Assembly (NCBI GenBank): GCA_000467715.1
Contig: AJFK01000637.1
Coordinates: forward strand, 1 to 36,994
From: Hysterium pulicare CBS 123377
Lineage: Eukaryota > Ascomycota > Dothideomycetes > Hysteriales > Hysteriaceae
Direction of reading: 5' to 3'
Length of the DNA: 36,994 bases
Shown: positions 1 through 8,928 of the stretch, in pieces
Position numbering within the stretch: position 1 is the stretch's first letter
Layout of the letters: each line of letters begins with the position of its first letter
Translations under genes and position numbers: made by a program
Notes under the pieces: model-generated
What the model saw: only the letters and a program-made list of their open reading frames with translations
Told to the model about the DNA's origin: nothing
The model's database searches: none

Positions 1-1720
1 ATGATGCTAAGCTCCCGCACGACGGACCGCCAGAGCATGCGCCGGCCTGTTCTGATACTGACAGCATTGTTGGGCCGTTGCAGAGCCATCCTTCCACCTG
101 GCTTGCGCTCTGGATCGCGTTGCCCGACGGAGTGGAAAGCGCTGGACGCTGCAGATGCTGTCGGCCGCACGCCAAGCGGGTGAGATTGAGACCGTTCGCG
201 GCGATGTGGTGCAGGGTTATGTAAGGCTGTCCGGACCTGTCGCATCTCGTGTGCAAAGGCAACACCAACACCGTCGAGGGCGACGCTATGGCGCAATCAT
301 AGCACAATGCGAGGAAAAGGCATCAGCCACGGTCGACAGGCATTCGTATTCTTCACAGTCTGCATTTTGCATGTCCATCATTCGCTTCACTCGCTTCGCT
401 GCCGTCCGGGGTTGAGGTGGGCCTTCGGGACGCTTGAAGCGTGATGACGTTTTCAGCGTGTGCGGCGGAACGAAGCGTCAGCCCAGTCTTCTCGGCCAAC
501 CTTCTGCGAGCTTGATCGTCGCCTAGGCCCTTTACCAAATGCAAACTCCATCGCTCCCACGTTTCGAGTAATAACGATACTAATTCCCATGCCACTCTTC
601 CGGCTGTTAGCTTCAAGCCGTTGGGGAAATCTCTGCATTCTTACGTATTTCGTCGGGTTTGTTCTGTCCTAACACAACCCAAGTTAGAGGACTTCGTCTT
701 GTGGTATGGTCCGGAGTGACCGTTAGACGTACTTTTCTTGCCCTTCTACAGCACCGTTCGCAAGCTAGCACAGTCGTGTTCAAGCGCTTATTTATTGCCC
801 AGGTTGCCTCACAAATCCAATATCAGAGCAAGCACTGCGTACCGGTGAAGCTTCATGAGACCAGATCAAGCATCGTTGCCTGAGATGATTGGCAATCCTG
901 ATCGATGGCGTTTATGATTGGTCCATGCTCCTTTCACGAGGAGCTTGAGCGACAAGAGCGCTACGACAACATCAGTCAACTTATCCCTCAAGGATTCTGT
1001 TAGTGTCATCCTACCTGTTCGCCTCGTTCCGTGATGCGCATGAAAGTGCTTCCATTGCCGCGGGGCTGACGCAATCGATTCTCCTAGTTCTATCTCTTTC
1101 TACCTGACTATGAAAGGGAATCCTTAGTAAGTGCCAGCTTCACAGCAACACCAACTTTGGAACATGGATCGAAGAGGATATTATCTAATTGCTGAATATG
1201 CTCAATGTCTTTCACAAAATACTGAAAGGATGTATGTATGAGATAAAACGAATTGGATCGGGACTCATCTAGAGAAGAGTTCTGAATGTTTCAGCGGCGG
1301 GTATTTACCCCCACGTAAAACGTGGTGACGGGGTCCTGGAGCTCGAGTATCGCAGTCTCCTATTACATTCTACAAACTTCAGCATCTTACGATTGTCATG
1401 GAACATTCGGACAACATAGGGAATCTCGAAGTCAAGGCTCGTTTCATTCTTCCGAGATGCTGTCAAACTCGTACCATTACTCCGCTTGATGTGAACATTG
1501 AGGACATTGATTTAAGAAAGTGGATTGGTCTGTTCGAGTCATTCCGAAGCTCTTTTGAATTCTCTAGGCCAATTTATCAACTTCGATATCTTCATCCTGG
1601 TTCAATTTCAAGCTCAAGCTTAGTGTTGTATACAAGAACGTGAATAAAGAAGGAAGGCAGTAAGTAAAAAGTTGCAATAGTTAAGTATGTACACGAGGCT
1701 CACGGCTGCGGAGAACACTG
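1..1720. other. Unassigned sequence, no convincing gene
   Basis: The first 180 bases are GC-rich and the rest is more AT-rich. Open frames exist on both strands, but none has a recognisable domain, a good start and a spliceable partner. On the plus strand the frame starting at base 3 is open to a GTGAGA donor-like site near 181, so this edge could hold the end of a gene that lies mostly to the left. A 32-codon frame at 905-1003 reads like protein but is isolated. Confidence 0.4.
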
Positions 1721-2240
1721 CTAGGAGGACAATGCTCCTCCTCCAAGTGCTGAATTCTTGGAAGGTACTTCAATACCGGACGAGAAATCGGGTAATGGAT
1801 TTCGAGATCTTTTTGGTGTAGTTGATACAGATTCAAATAGATTACTGGTAAGGTTGCGGGGTGGTTTTAGAGCCTCGCTATGGAGAGTTGTTGGCAGCGA
1901 TGATTGTGCTGCCTTATAGTCTTCGCCGAGATCATTTAGTAGGACCGCAACCTCCACTTTCACAGGTCTCTCCACTTTCATAGGTCTCTCCACTTTCATA
2001 GGTCTCTCCACTTTCATAGGTTTCTCCACTTTCATAGGTCTCTCCGTTTTCACAGATATATGTCTCAGCTTCAGCTGTTGCTTGGTGTTCTCTTCTCCAT
2101 CACCTTTTTGTATTGGAATATAGACATTGTACCGAGGATCATAAATAAGATGCTGCGCCGGAGCCGGAGGTATTTGCTGGCAGGAGGGAGGATAGTGGCA
2201 GGGAGGATGATGGTCGGAAGCCGGAGTGCCAGCCTCTGGT
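1721..2240 (-). CDS. Possible exon of a Pro-rich protein with ERPMKV repeats
   Basis: The minus frame is open for 173 codons, from an upstream stop near 2258 to the TAG-type end at 1721, but has no ATG before the repeat. It reads as a proline- and histidine-rich start, then a YDPRYNVYIPIQ-like stretch, a charged linker, about five copies of the hexapeptide ERPMKV, and a Ser/Pro-rich tail. A good acceptor (GAAAG at 2241) lies in front and a GTAAGT donor sits at 2294, giving a 54-nt intron that keeps the frame. The upstream frame that fits this join (2500-2295) lacks an ATG, while the ATG at 2481 is in another frame, so the 5' end is unresolved. I do not recognise a family. Coding character is inferred from composition and the clean splice, not homology. 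Confidence 0.35.
1950..2056. repeat. 18-bp tandem repeat, about six copies
   Basis: The unit is close to CTCTCCACTTTCATAGGT on the plus strand. Central copies are identical and the outer ones diverge. Because 18 is a multiple of three, the array encodes the ERPMKV hexapeptide in the minus frame of the possible exon that contains it. Confidence 0.9.
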
Positions 2241-2295
2241 CTTTCGAAAATGAATTACCAGCGAGCGATATGTAAGAAAGTATATGGCACTTACT

Positions 2296-2742
2296 GGTTT
2301 ATTGCGGCATAGTAAGGAAGGAGGATAGGCGTGAACTGTAACTGAATACTCGAGAGTGAGGGGCGTTGGTCCGCGAAGGATGGAAAAGCGATGAGTGAGT
2401 GGATGAGAAGAGGTCGGGAACGTATGCTGTGGGGGAAGTAGCTAGGTACTCTTGTGGTGATAGTAACAGAAAAGAGAGCATGAGCTGTTAAACTAAGCAA
2501 CTCGATAAATATTTTTGATTGCTATATACTGCACAACGACAGATATGTCATTTCACACTTATAGCACTTCTTTTAGCAACTGCATTAAGCTAGACCAACA
2601 AAACAGACTTGAAGCGAATCGTACTCTGAGGTTGAAGGCAAAATGAAAGAAGAACGCAATATCAGCAACCACAAGCTCTGATCCAAACCCCGCCATCCAC
2701 TACATCGAACCTTGTCTCCACCTGTATCGTCTACCTCATACC
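2296..2742. other. Spacer between the two left-end minus genes
   Basis: It may hold the missing first exon of the ERPMKV protein (a minus-strand ATG lies at 2481, in a frame that does not join directly). The stretch 2500-2640 is AT-rich. I see no other gene. Confidence 0.4.
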
Positions 2743-3414
2743 CTATTCGCTCTGATGTTCCGCAGGTATGGGGAGAGCTCCAAGCGCAGGCAAAGAACTC
2801 GTGATAGCTCCAAGCGCGGGAAGAGAATTCGGGGTGGCTCCAACCGCGGATAACGAATTCGGGAGAGCTCCAAGCGAGGGTAAGGACGGTAAAGTCCCCA
2901 AAGGAAGGAGTTGAAGAACAAATTGGAGGAGAGTGCCGAGGAGACTCGTTGGAATAGGGATTGTTGATAAAACCGATGGGACCGGCACTGGTAGCGAAGG
3001 GGATAAAGATGGAATCAGATTTGTTGGCAAACCCCCAACCGCGCCCAAAGAAGCAGGATTTGGCAGAGCCGGTAGACCTGACAGAGCTGGCAGAGGTAGA
3101 CCCGGTGGCACGCCCAAAGAAGCAGGAGCTGGCAGAGCCGGTAGACCTGACAGAGGTGGCAGAGGTAGACCCGGTGGCACGCCCAAAGAAGCACTCGGCA
3201 GACCCGACAGAGCCGGTAGACCAGGTAGAGCGGGCAGCGCGCCTAAGGAAGAAGGATTCAGCGAAGCCCCAACAGCGCCCAAAGGAGAAGTACTTGGCAA
3301 AATCCCAACAGCGCCCAAGGAAGGGCTTGTGGAAGGAACAGAAGGAATCACAGCTCCAAAAACAATCTCAGCTTCCAAAGCCGCGAGGCAAATGAGAGCT
3401 TTCATGACGTTCAT
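2743..3414 (-). CDS. Secreted Leu/Gly/Pro/Ala-rich repeat protein
   Basis: This is a single open frame of about 223 residues if translation begins at the ATG at 3414. I prefer this start because it places a short hydrophobic signal peptide (core KALICLAALEAEIVFG) at the very N-terminus; a longer frame opens at 3456, and the ATG at 3405 would also work. Mature sequence is almost wholly built of Leu-Gly-Ala-Val, Leu-Pro-Ala-Leu-Ser-Gly-Leu-Pro and related short motifs, with no cysteines in the repeat part and few charged residues. Two 23-residue repeats match a 69-bp DNA repeat. There is no transmembrane anchor or obvious GPI signal. A structural, wall-associated or surface-active role is a guess. 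The antisense strand is open in two frames over the same region, which is a shadow of the biased codons. Confidence 0.6.
   Translation of the reverse strand: MNVMKALICLAALEAEIVFGAVIPSVPSTSPSLGAVGILPSTSPLGAVGASLNPSSLGALPALPGLPALSGLPSASLGVPPGLPLPPLSGLPALPAPASLGVPPGLPLPALSGLPALPNPASLGAVGGLPTNLIPSLSPSLPVPVPSVLSTIPIPTSLLGTLLQFVLQLLPLGTLPSLPSLGALPNSLSAVGATPNSLPALGAITSSLPALGALPIPAEHQSE
3040..3235. repeat. 69-bp imperfect tandem repeat in the Leu/Gly/Pro protein gene
   Basis: The motif GGCAGAGCCGGTAGACCTGA begins at 3062 and again at 3131, and the block between recurs with a few changes before decaying into a shorter third copy up to about 3235. The period of 69 corresponds to 23 codons, so copy-number change keeps the reading frame. 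Confidence 0.85.
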
Positions 3415-3456
3415 GATTGAATACTGTATCAGCAGACTTTGAGGATCGAGGGACAA

Positions 3457-4320
3457 TTAAAGATACTGGTAATGATAAGGACTGTGTCTAAACGAGGGAA
3501 AACAGTAGCCTGCCTTGCCGTCTAGGCCGTGAATTGTCGAGAATAAGTACTATAGCCAAGACATATCAGCTATGTAACGTCGCTGGGGACCATGGAACAT
3601 TCTTTGCTCAAGCTTGCTTGCCGTAAGGAATTCATGGCCAGAGTGACATTCCGGAATAACGAACATTGGGAAGATTGGAAAAGGAATGCCATTACACTGG
3701 GTGTAATAATCCGCTGAAGTATGGGCCGTGCATCAACCTCGTGATGACTACTCTTGCTGTCCTTGTATACAGTTCGAATCTGGCACCGCGATTCCAGAAG
3801 AGTGTCTGGTCCTTAGCGGACGTCGAGATTGTCGGCCGTATAACCTTCTGTAGTTGAATGTGCAGGAGATTTGAAGCCCCATTTTAACAAATCTTCACAC
3901 CGGTTGTGCATGCTATACTCTCCACGCCGATACAGTGTTGATCTGGTCTGGACTGGCAGGTTCAAACATTTGACAACACTGTCATGACCTTTTGCGGTTG
4001 GATGATAAAATTTACATAATCCGGGCTTGGAACTTGTGATCGAGATGGTCTATATCAAAGCATTGTTTGACAGCGCAACTGTTTAGGTGAGGTGTTTTAC
4101 AGCACAAGAACAGTCTCCTGTTGCAAAGATTCTATGCAACTCTCTTGGTAGAAAGGAGGGGCCAATGTACGTAGCTTCATCGTTTAGGAAATGCAGTTCC
4201 CATTAGCCAATGCTTTGTAATGTTGGCTTGATTGAAGCGGTTTGAATTCCTGCCGTGGGAATGTGTATGGCAAATAGGGAAGAGCTTTCCCCACAGATGG
4301 TTGCATCTTGAACGAGATCA
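3457..4320. other. Intergenic, nothing recognised
   Basis: Upstream region of the repeat-protein gene and downstream region of the SUZ-domain gene. A short plus frame at 3666-3857 has no features of a gene. Confidence 0.5.
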
Positions 4321-5219
4321 TTAGACGGCAGGACCCATACCACGGCCTCTTGGAGCAAATCCAAATCCACCACGTCCAGTTACTTGGGGTCCACGAGGCT
4401 CACGTATTGGTTGATGTTCGCTCGGAGTAGTCGGTCGACCATCCCCTGCTTCTTTCTTCTGGATGTAGACGGAATTTGGCTTTGCTGAGTACCCAGGATC
4501 GTACAACTGCCTCTTTTGATTTCCAGCCCGCGCAGGCGACTGGTCGGCACTCGATGTCGGATGACTGTCACGTCCGCCTCTTGCTCTGCCCTTGCCTCTG
4601 GTCTGCCGATTTGGAGGTGAAGCACGGCCCTGGAATTCTTCTGAGGGAGTAGCCGAACCGAATAATCTTTCCCGAACCTCGGCATACCGACGTTCCTTCT
4701 CTTCTCGTTCGCGCTGAGCTCGTGCTTGTCGTTCGCCAAGTGAGGCTTCGTTCTTCTTTCTCCTATCCTCTTCGCTGTCATCGTCATCCTCTATACTCAG
4801 GCCGGCCATCGAAGAGGTCGCGTCATTGCGAGAGAGAACTTGCGGTGGTTTTCGACTCAGCACAGTCACGTTGGGTTTGAAAGTTGATTTCAATGGGACA
4901 TTATCACGGGCTTCGAGGAACATGAGTTTTTCAGTATTCTCACTGGGTCAATGTTAGATTAGTCTAAATAGAGACAGGACAGGTGCAGAGACGTACGCAG
5001 AGTCCCATATCTGTTTATTCAATTCGGCATGGTGAGCCTTGCGCTCAGCTTTCGAGATCTTGGATTTTGCTGCTTGTCCTTGAGGTTGGTCGGACCCGTT
5101 TCGCTTCTGCAAGCACGTCAGCCTCTTCGTCTGATATTCTTTTTAGGGGGAATCCCCACATCGGCCGTGGATTCCCAGTCGTCATCCCACGCATCTGGGA
5201 CGGTCGCCTTTTTGTTCAT
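4321..5219 (-). CDS. SUZ-domain RNA-binding protein
   Basis: Three exons join to 263 aa: 5219-5160, 5106-4997 and 4942-4321, with introns of 53 and 54 nt (donors GTGGGG and GTACGT). The N-terminus reads MNKKATVPDAWDDDWES, an acidic Trp-rich opening, followed by a basic helix (SKISKAERKAHHAE) and a conserved block FLEARDNVPLKSTFKPN. The SUZ region spans roughly residues 80-140: the RKPPQVLSR motif, an acidic serine-rich linker and a charged helix with ERQAR and the VRERLFG end. The C-terminal third is basic and Gly/Arg-rich with RGG-like ends. SUZ domains bind RNA in other proteins, so a role in mRNA metabolism is inferred. The first 20 codons lie in an exon too short for simple ORF calling. 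It is divergent from the next gene across a 346-bp promoter. Confidence 0.85.
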
Positions 5220-5565
5220 TGGGTTCACGTGTGCTTATATTTGTTTATTGAGCGCACCTGAGCAGTTCGTATGGAAATTTCGATAAGCAAGAGTTGTTGT
5301 GGAGTAAAGTATCTCTAACATGTCAAGGTGGGAAGGGTTGTCCTGGAACGTTTGAAGCAAGCTAGGCACGGTGGCACGTGCAATGGTGCGTTCGCTCTGC
5401 GGGAACGCTAAATAACCTCCCGCAGCTCGTCATTCACTGTTGCCTCGTACCACGACGACATTCACCTCAGCCTCATTTGAAACATCAGTGTTGAAAGCGT
5501 CCCGCTCGAACAGTCTCCCGCTCTAGATCTCAACCTAGTCAACTACTCGTACACCGCATACAACC
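5220..5565. promoter_or_regulatory. Shared divergent promoter with E-box CACGTG
   Basis: 346 bp separate the start codons of the SUZ-domain gene (minus) and the small conserved gene (plus). A palindromic CACGTG at 5375-5380 lies near the middle, and a second CACGTG lies at about 5226-5231. CACGTG is the core bound by bHLH factors in fungi; use here is inferred. Confidence 0.5.
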
Positions 5566-6158
5566 ATGTCAGGTAAGTAAAGCACATCCATCCAACCCCG
5601 ATGCCCCGCCAAACACTGTAATTAACCTGAACTCCAGACGCCGACGGAGACTCCCAAATGCACTCCTCTCCGGAGCTCGATCCCGATGATGAGATGTTTC
5701 CAGACGAGGCTGGTGGACCAAGCACGCCTACCAATGCAGCCACGTTCGCTCTAGATCCGACCTCAGAGCTATCACCTCCAAACTCTCAAGGCCCTTCACA
5801 AGTTCGAGAAGACCCGTTCGCCGCTGCCTACTCCGGAGCAACACTGAATGCTAACGGAAAGAGGGTACATCCAACCACTGCGGCGACAATGCCTACCTCT
5901 GCTCCTTCGTCGACTGGACAGTATGTGCACAAGGCGAGTGGATACACGTGGGATAAGCCAGAAGACGAGCCCGGCTATGACTGGTTGAATAAGAGGGCCC
6001 AGGAGGAGCATGCTAGGGCATGGGAACAAATAGTGGATAAAGGTTCTATGATCAGAAGTGAGTTTCCGACACGTATTTCCGGACTGGACGTTGCCTAACT
6101 CTGCGCAGATCGATACGGTGATCCTCTGGATTCGAAGGTAGCAGTGTCGAAGCGATAA
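5566..6158 (+). CDS. Small conserved fungal protein, unknown function
   Basis: Three coding exons, 5566-5572, 5638-6057 and 6109-6158, give 158 aa. The first coding exon is only seven bases (ATG TCA G) before a GTAAGT donor; the 65-nt intron ends in CTCCAG. The second intron is 51 nt. The protein is acidic and Ser/Pro-rich up to about residue 90, then has a compact conserved-looking block with a Gly-Tyr-x-Trp motif (SGYTWDKPEDEPGYDWLNKR), a charged helix, and a YGDPLD end. I think this C-terminal block is shared among filamentous ascomycetes, but I cannot name a function. No signal peptide or membrane segment is visible, suggesting a cytosolic or nuclear location. The 3' splice is supported by frame closure at the TAA. 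Confidence 0.75.
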
Positions 6159-6618
6159 GCTCGCTTGCAACGTCGTTCTAAGCAAGGAACAATGACTGAG
6201 TGAATATTTGCATACGACAGCACTTAGAAGCAAGGCGTTTGGCGCATGAGAAGTTAAAATTTGGTCTCGACCGATTTAGTATTTGAAGTTGGGTTATGGG
6301 GAGAATGCGAAATGCATCCTCGCTGGATCTCATTATGATGAGAGCTTTTGCTGCCAACATCCAGCTTTGGGAGTCTTAGTTGGTGAAACAATCGGTGCTT
6401 TAAAGACCTAGCAAGTGGAAAAGGTAGTTGAAATACTGCCATTGTCGCACCCTCGCAGACATACTGATTCCTGAAGCTCATGCTCGTTTTCCAGGCCCGT
6501 GCAAGGCTCAGCATTTGAAAGCTTCCTGTCATCTCATATCATGATCCCGAACGCCACTTGATGCAAAGTGAACCAAAGCGCCCCAATATCACGACAAAAT
6601 ATCCTCTGAATCATTCTA
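6159..6618. other. Spacer between convergent genes
   Basis: 3' ends of the small conserved gene (plus) and the Dpb4-like gene (minus) face each other here. Open frames in it show no coding features; it probably holds both 3' UTRs. Confidence 0.5.
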
Positions 6619-7499
6619 CTAATCGCTTTCATCCCCATCAGATGCCTCATCCTCCATTCTGTCCGGCTCCCGCGTTTCAAGCAGGTCCTCCGTTAGTTCT
6701 TCACCATGTTCCACCTCTATCTCGTCATCTTCCTCGACCTCATCGTCCTCATGATCCTCCTGATCCTGCTGCTCCTCATCTCCTTGATCCTCCCCATCAT
6801 CTTCTTCCTCGCCAGACCCTGATGCATGTTCCCCAGCATCCACACTCGACCTTCTAGCCCTCTTTGCCGCGCGAGGGGAATCGCCATCCTCTGCACCATG
6901 CCCATTCAGCGCCCCACCCACTTCGGAATTATCGCCAACATTCTTTTGTGCCTTCTTTTCTTCTCGTACTTTTTTTCGATATGAGTTACGCTTGTCGCAT
7001 TGGATGGCGTTGTATTCTATAAGTCGTTCAGCATTGTTCAGGACCAGAGTCACTGGTTGACATACTATTTAACTCTGCTTCCAAACGAGGTAGAAATGCT
7101 TCCAATTCCAGTTCCTTGATAGCTTCGAGCACGTCTTTCGGCTGTATCGTTTTCTTATTTGAGCGCATGGCGTTGTCGTTGGCGCTGTGTGGAGTTTAAT
7201 TAGCTCCCTTTCTGATAACATATATACATGAATACGAGAACCCTGCTGGACCACGTACGTGCTAGTGAGGTGATTGACAAAGACGGTGGCACTCTTGGAC
7301 ATAGCCAGTAATGCATCTTTCTGTATCTGTGTATTCGGAGGAAGAACGCCTTTCGCAAGTCTCTGCACCATGGTTCTGGGTAGACTTAGATCCTGACATT
7401 TCGTGAGCACAGTTCGCACTTCTGCGCAACGTCGCATACCTCAACGCTCAATCCATCGCTGGGTGCTGGTTTCGATGCAGGCTCATCGGTGGAGGCCAT
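6619..7499 (-). CDS. dpb4: Dpb4/POLE3-like histone-fold subunit
   Basis: Four exons (7499-7440, 7392-7259, 7184-7066, 7016-6619) give 236 aa, with introns of 47, 74 and 49 nt. Residues about 21-110 form a CBF/NF-Y type histone fold: LPRTMVQRLAKGVLPPNTQI, a KDALLAMSKSATVFVNHLTS helix, then the ANDNAM, KKTIQPKDVLEAI and ELELEAFLPRLE segments. This fits the small subunit of DNA polymerase epsilon, shared with ISW2/CHRAC-type remodellers, that pairs with a Dpb3/POLE4 partner. The second half is a basic nuclear-localisation-like KRARR patch followed by a long Glu/Asp-rich tail. The start at 7499 is the first ATG before the fold. NF-YB is the main alternative, but the motif pattern and the acidic tail favour Dpb4. 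Confidence 0.88.
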
Positions 7500-8928
7500 G
7501 GAGGCGTTGCTTTTCCTCGCAGGCATTGTGGGTGGATATGTGGGAATAAATCTAACTCGATTGATTTACGGACGCCTGGTATCGCTGGGTTATGCGGGTA
7601 GATTTGTGTGTTTGGCGTTGCGAATGAGGCTCAAAGGTAGGTTGCGGACTAGGGCAGAGCACGCGTCTGTGAGTGCGGCGCGTAAAGTGGGTTTTTCGGT
7701 TCTCGGCTGCGCTTGCTCAAGCAACCTGACAACTGCATTTCATTTCATTATCCTTTTTTGCTATAATTAATCTAAGACGTAGCCAGATAAGAACGAATGA
7801 ATATGAGGAGTGAATTACTCGTTGCATTACATAAGTATCCCTATTCAACTCTTTCATCGCGAAGCCATCCAATCTTCTTCAGTCCACGATCAGACCGTTT
7901 GGAACACCATAATCATACCTTTCGATTCAAGATCTCCTCGGGGTCACAACGAGTATACCTACAGATGAAAGTCAAAGAGCCCTCATCTCTTACGAAGTCG
8001 TCATGTAGGCGATAACCTTGACCTTGTGTTCCATGCCCAGGGTCGTCCAGGTCATCCTGTTGAGCATCGTTACACGTTCGCGTTAACGCTACGTGACACT
8101 CCTGAGGGTGCACCAAAAAAAAGTCGAGTTCTAGGACGCTTCGATATGCAGATAATCCAAGATGTGCTTCGAAAAAGCAAAATTACCGCGGCACAGTCAG
8201 ATATGAGCTGTAAGAAGTAGGGTGCCTTACTTTCGCCTCTGCTATCGGCTCGCTATGTTCTGTACTGCTGGACTGGCCCTCTCAAGCTAGTCCTGAGTGT
8301 GGTTTGGGCGTAGCTGTCAGAACTGGAGGGTAACACTGCCCGATCTTTGTTGGTTCAACGTTTCTCGCGCGTTACTAGGTCGGACCCACGAAGCCACAAC
8401 CAAGCAGCGTATACTAAGGCGTCCTCGAAGATCAGAAGAAATCAGAAGAAGATCCTGATGTGCAATCTGCAGCCTGTCGCAGCCATGCAGTAGGCGTCCA
8501 TTGAACTCCAGCCGTCGTACGACTTCTACCAGTATGATATACAGCTGAGGTAGGCACTCCCAGCGCTGGAACCCATCTATCGCGTGGATGGCTCAGGTTG
8601 GAAAGCACGTTTGTACCCAGCCGCCGCCATCATCACCTCCATCCGTCTTTTCATTCAGACCTCTACTTCATTCGCCCTTTCCCTTTCCCTGTTCCTCTTT
8701 CCCCTTTCCCCTGTCCCTTTCCCTTTTCCCTTTCCCCTTTCCCCTTTCCCCTTTCCCTTGCTCTGACATGTTTGAGACCGTCTCGCTCCTTGGCACCGGC
8801 ACCGGCAAGCATCTCCCTACCACGTCTTGTTCTAAGGTGCCTTCGAGAGTGAAGTGCCTTTCAACCTTTATTTTGGTCTCTGCATTCATACACTCGTGTG
8901 CTTTGCAGGCATTGTTCCATACATCATC
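7500..8928. other. Long divergent intergenic region
   Basis: It separates the Dpb4-like gene from the arrestin-like gene. Between about 7887 and 8220 plus-strand frames read like broken protein, interrupted by stops and frame changes; I do not call a gene. A pyrimidine tract precedes the arrestin start. Confidence 0.4.
8673..8763 (+). repeat. CCCTTT-type pyrimidine tract
   Basis: About 90 bases are nearly all C and T, made of short CCCTTT/CCTTTCC units, ending 165 bases before the arrestin-like start codon. CT-rich boxes are common just upstream of transcription starts in filamentous fungi, so it may serve as the core promoter of that gene. A CTTTGCAG acceptor-like site at about 8907 could end a 5' UTR intron. 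Confidence 0.75.

Noticed and set aside
353-616. 87-codon minus frame
   Set aside because: It begins with TTG rather than ATG, has no domain and no clear splice partner.
1304-1330. CCACGT-AAA-ACGTGG inverted repeat
   Set aside because: A six-base stem in non-coding DNA is expected by chance and has no T-run or gene context.
2933-3442. Collagen-like Gly/Arg/Pro-rich plus-strand ORF
   Set aside because: It is antisense to the signal-peptide-bearing Leu/Gly/Pro protein; the GC-biased repeats keep several frames open. The minus frame has the secretion signal.
3770-3790. GTTCGAATC, like a tRNA B box
   Set aside because: Flanking bases do not form a T stem, and no acceptor stem or A box is found.
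7489-7770. 93-codon plus ORF with hydrophobic start
   Set aside because: It overlaps the Dpb4 start codon on the opposite strand and lies in a promoter; no family resemblance.
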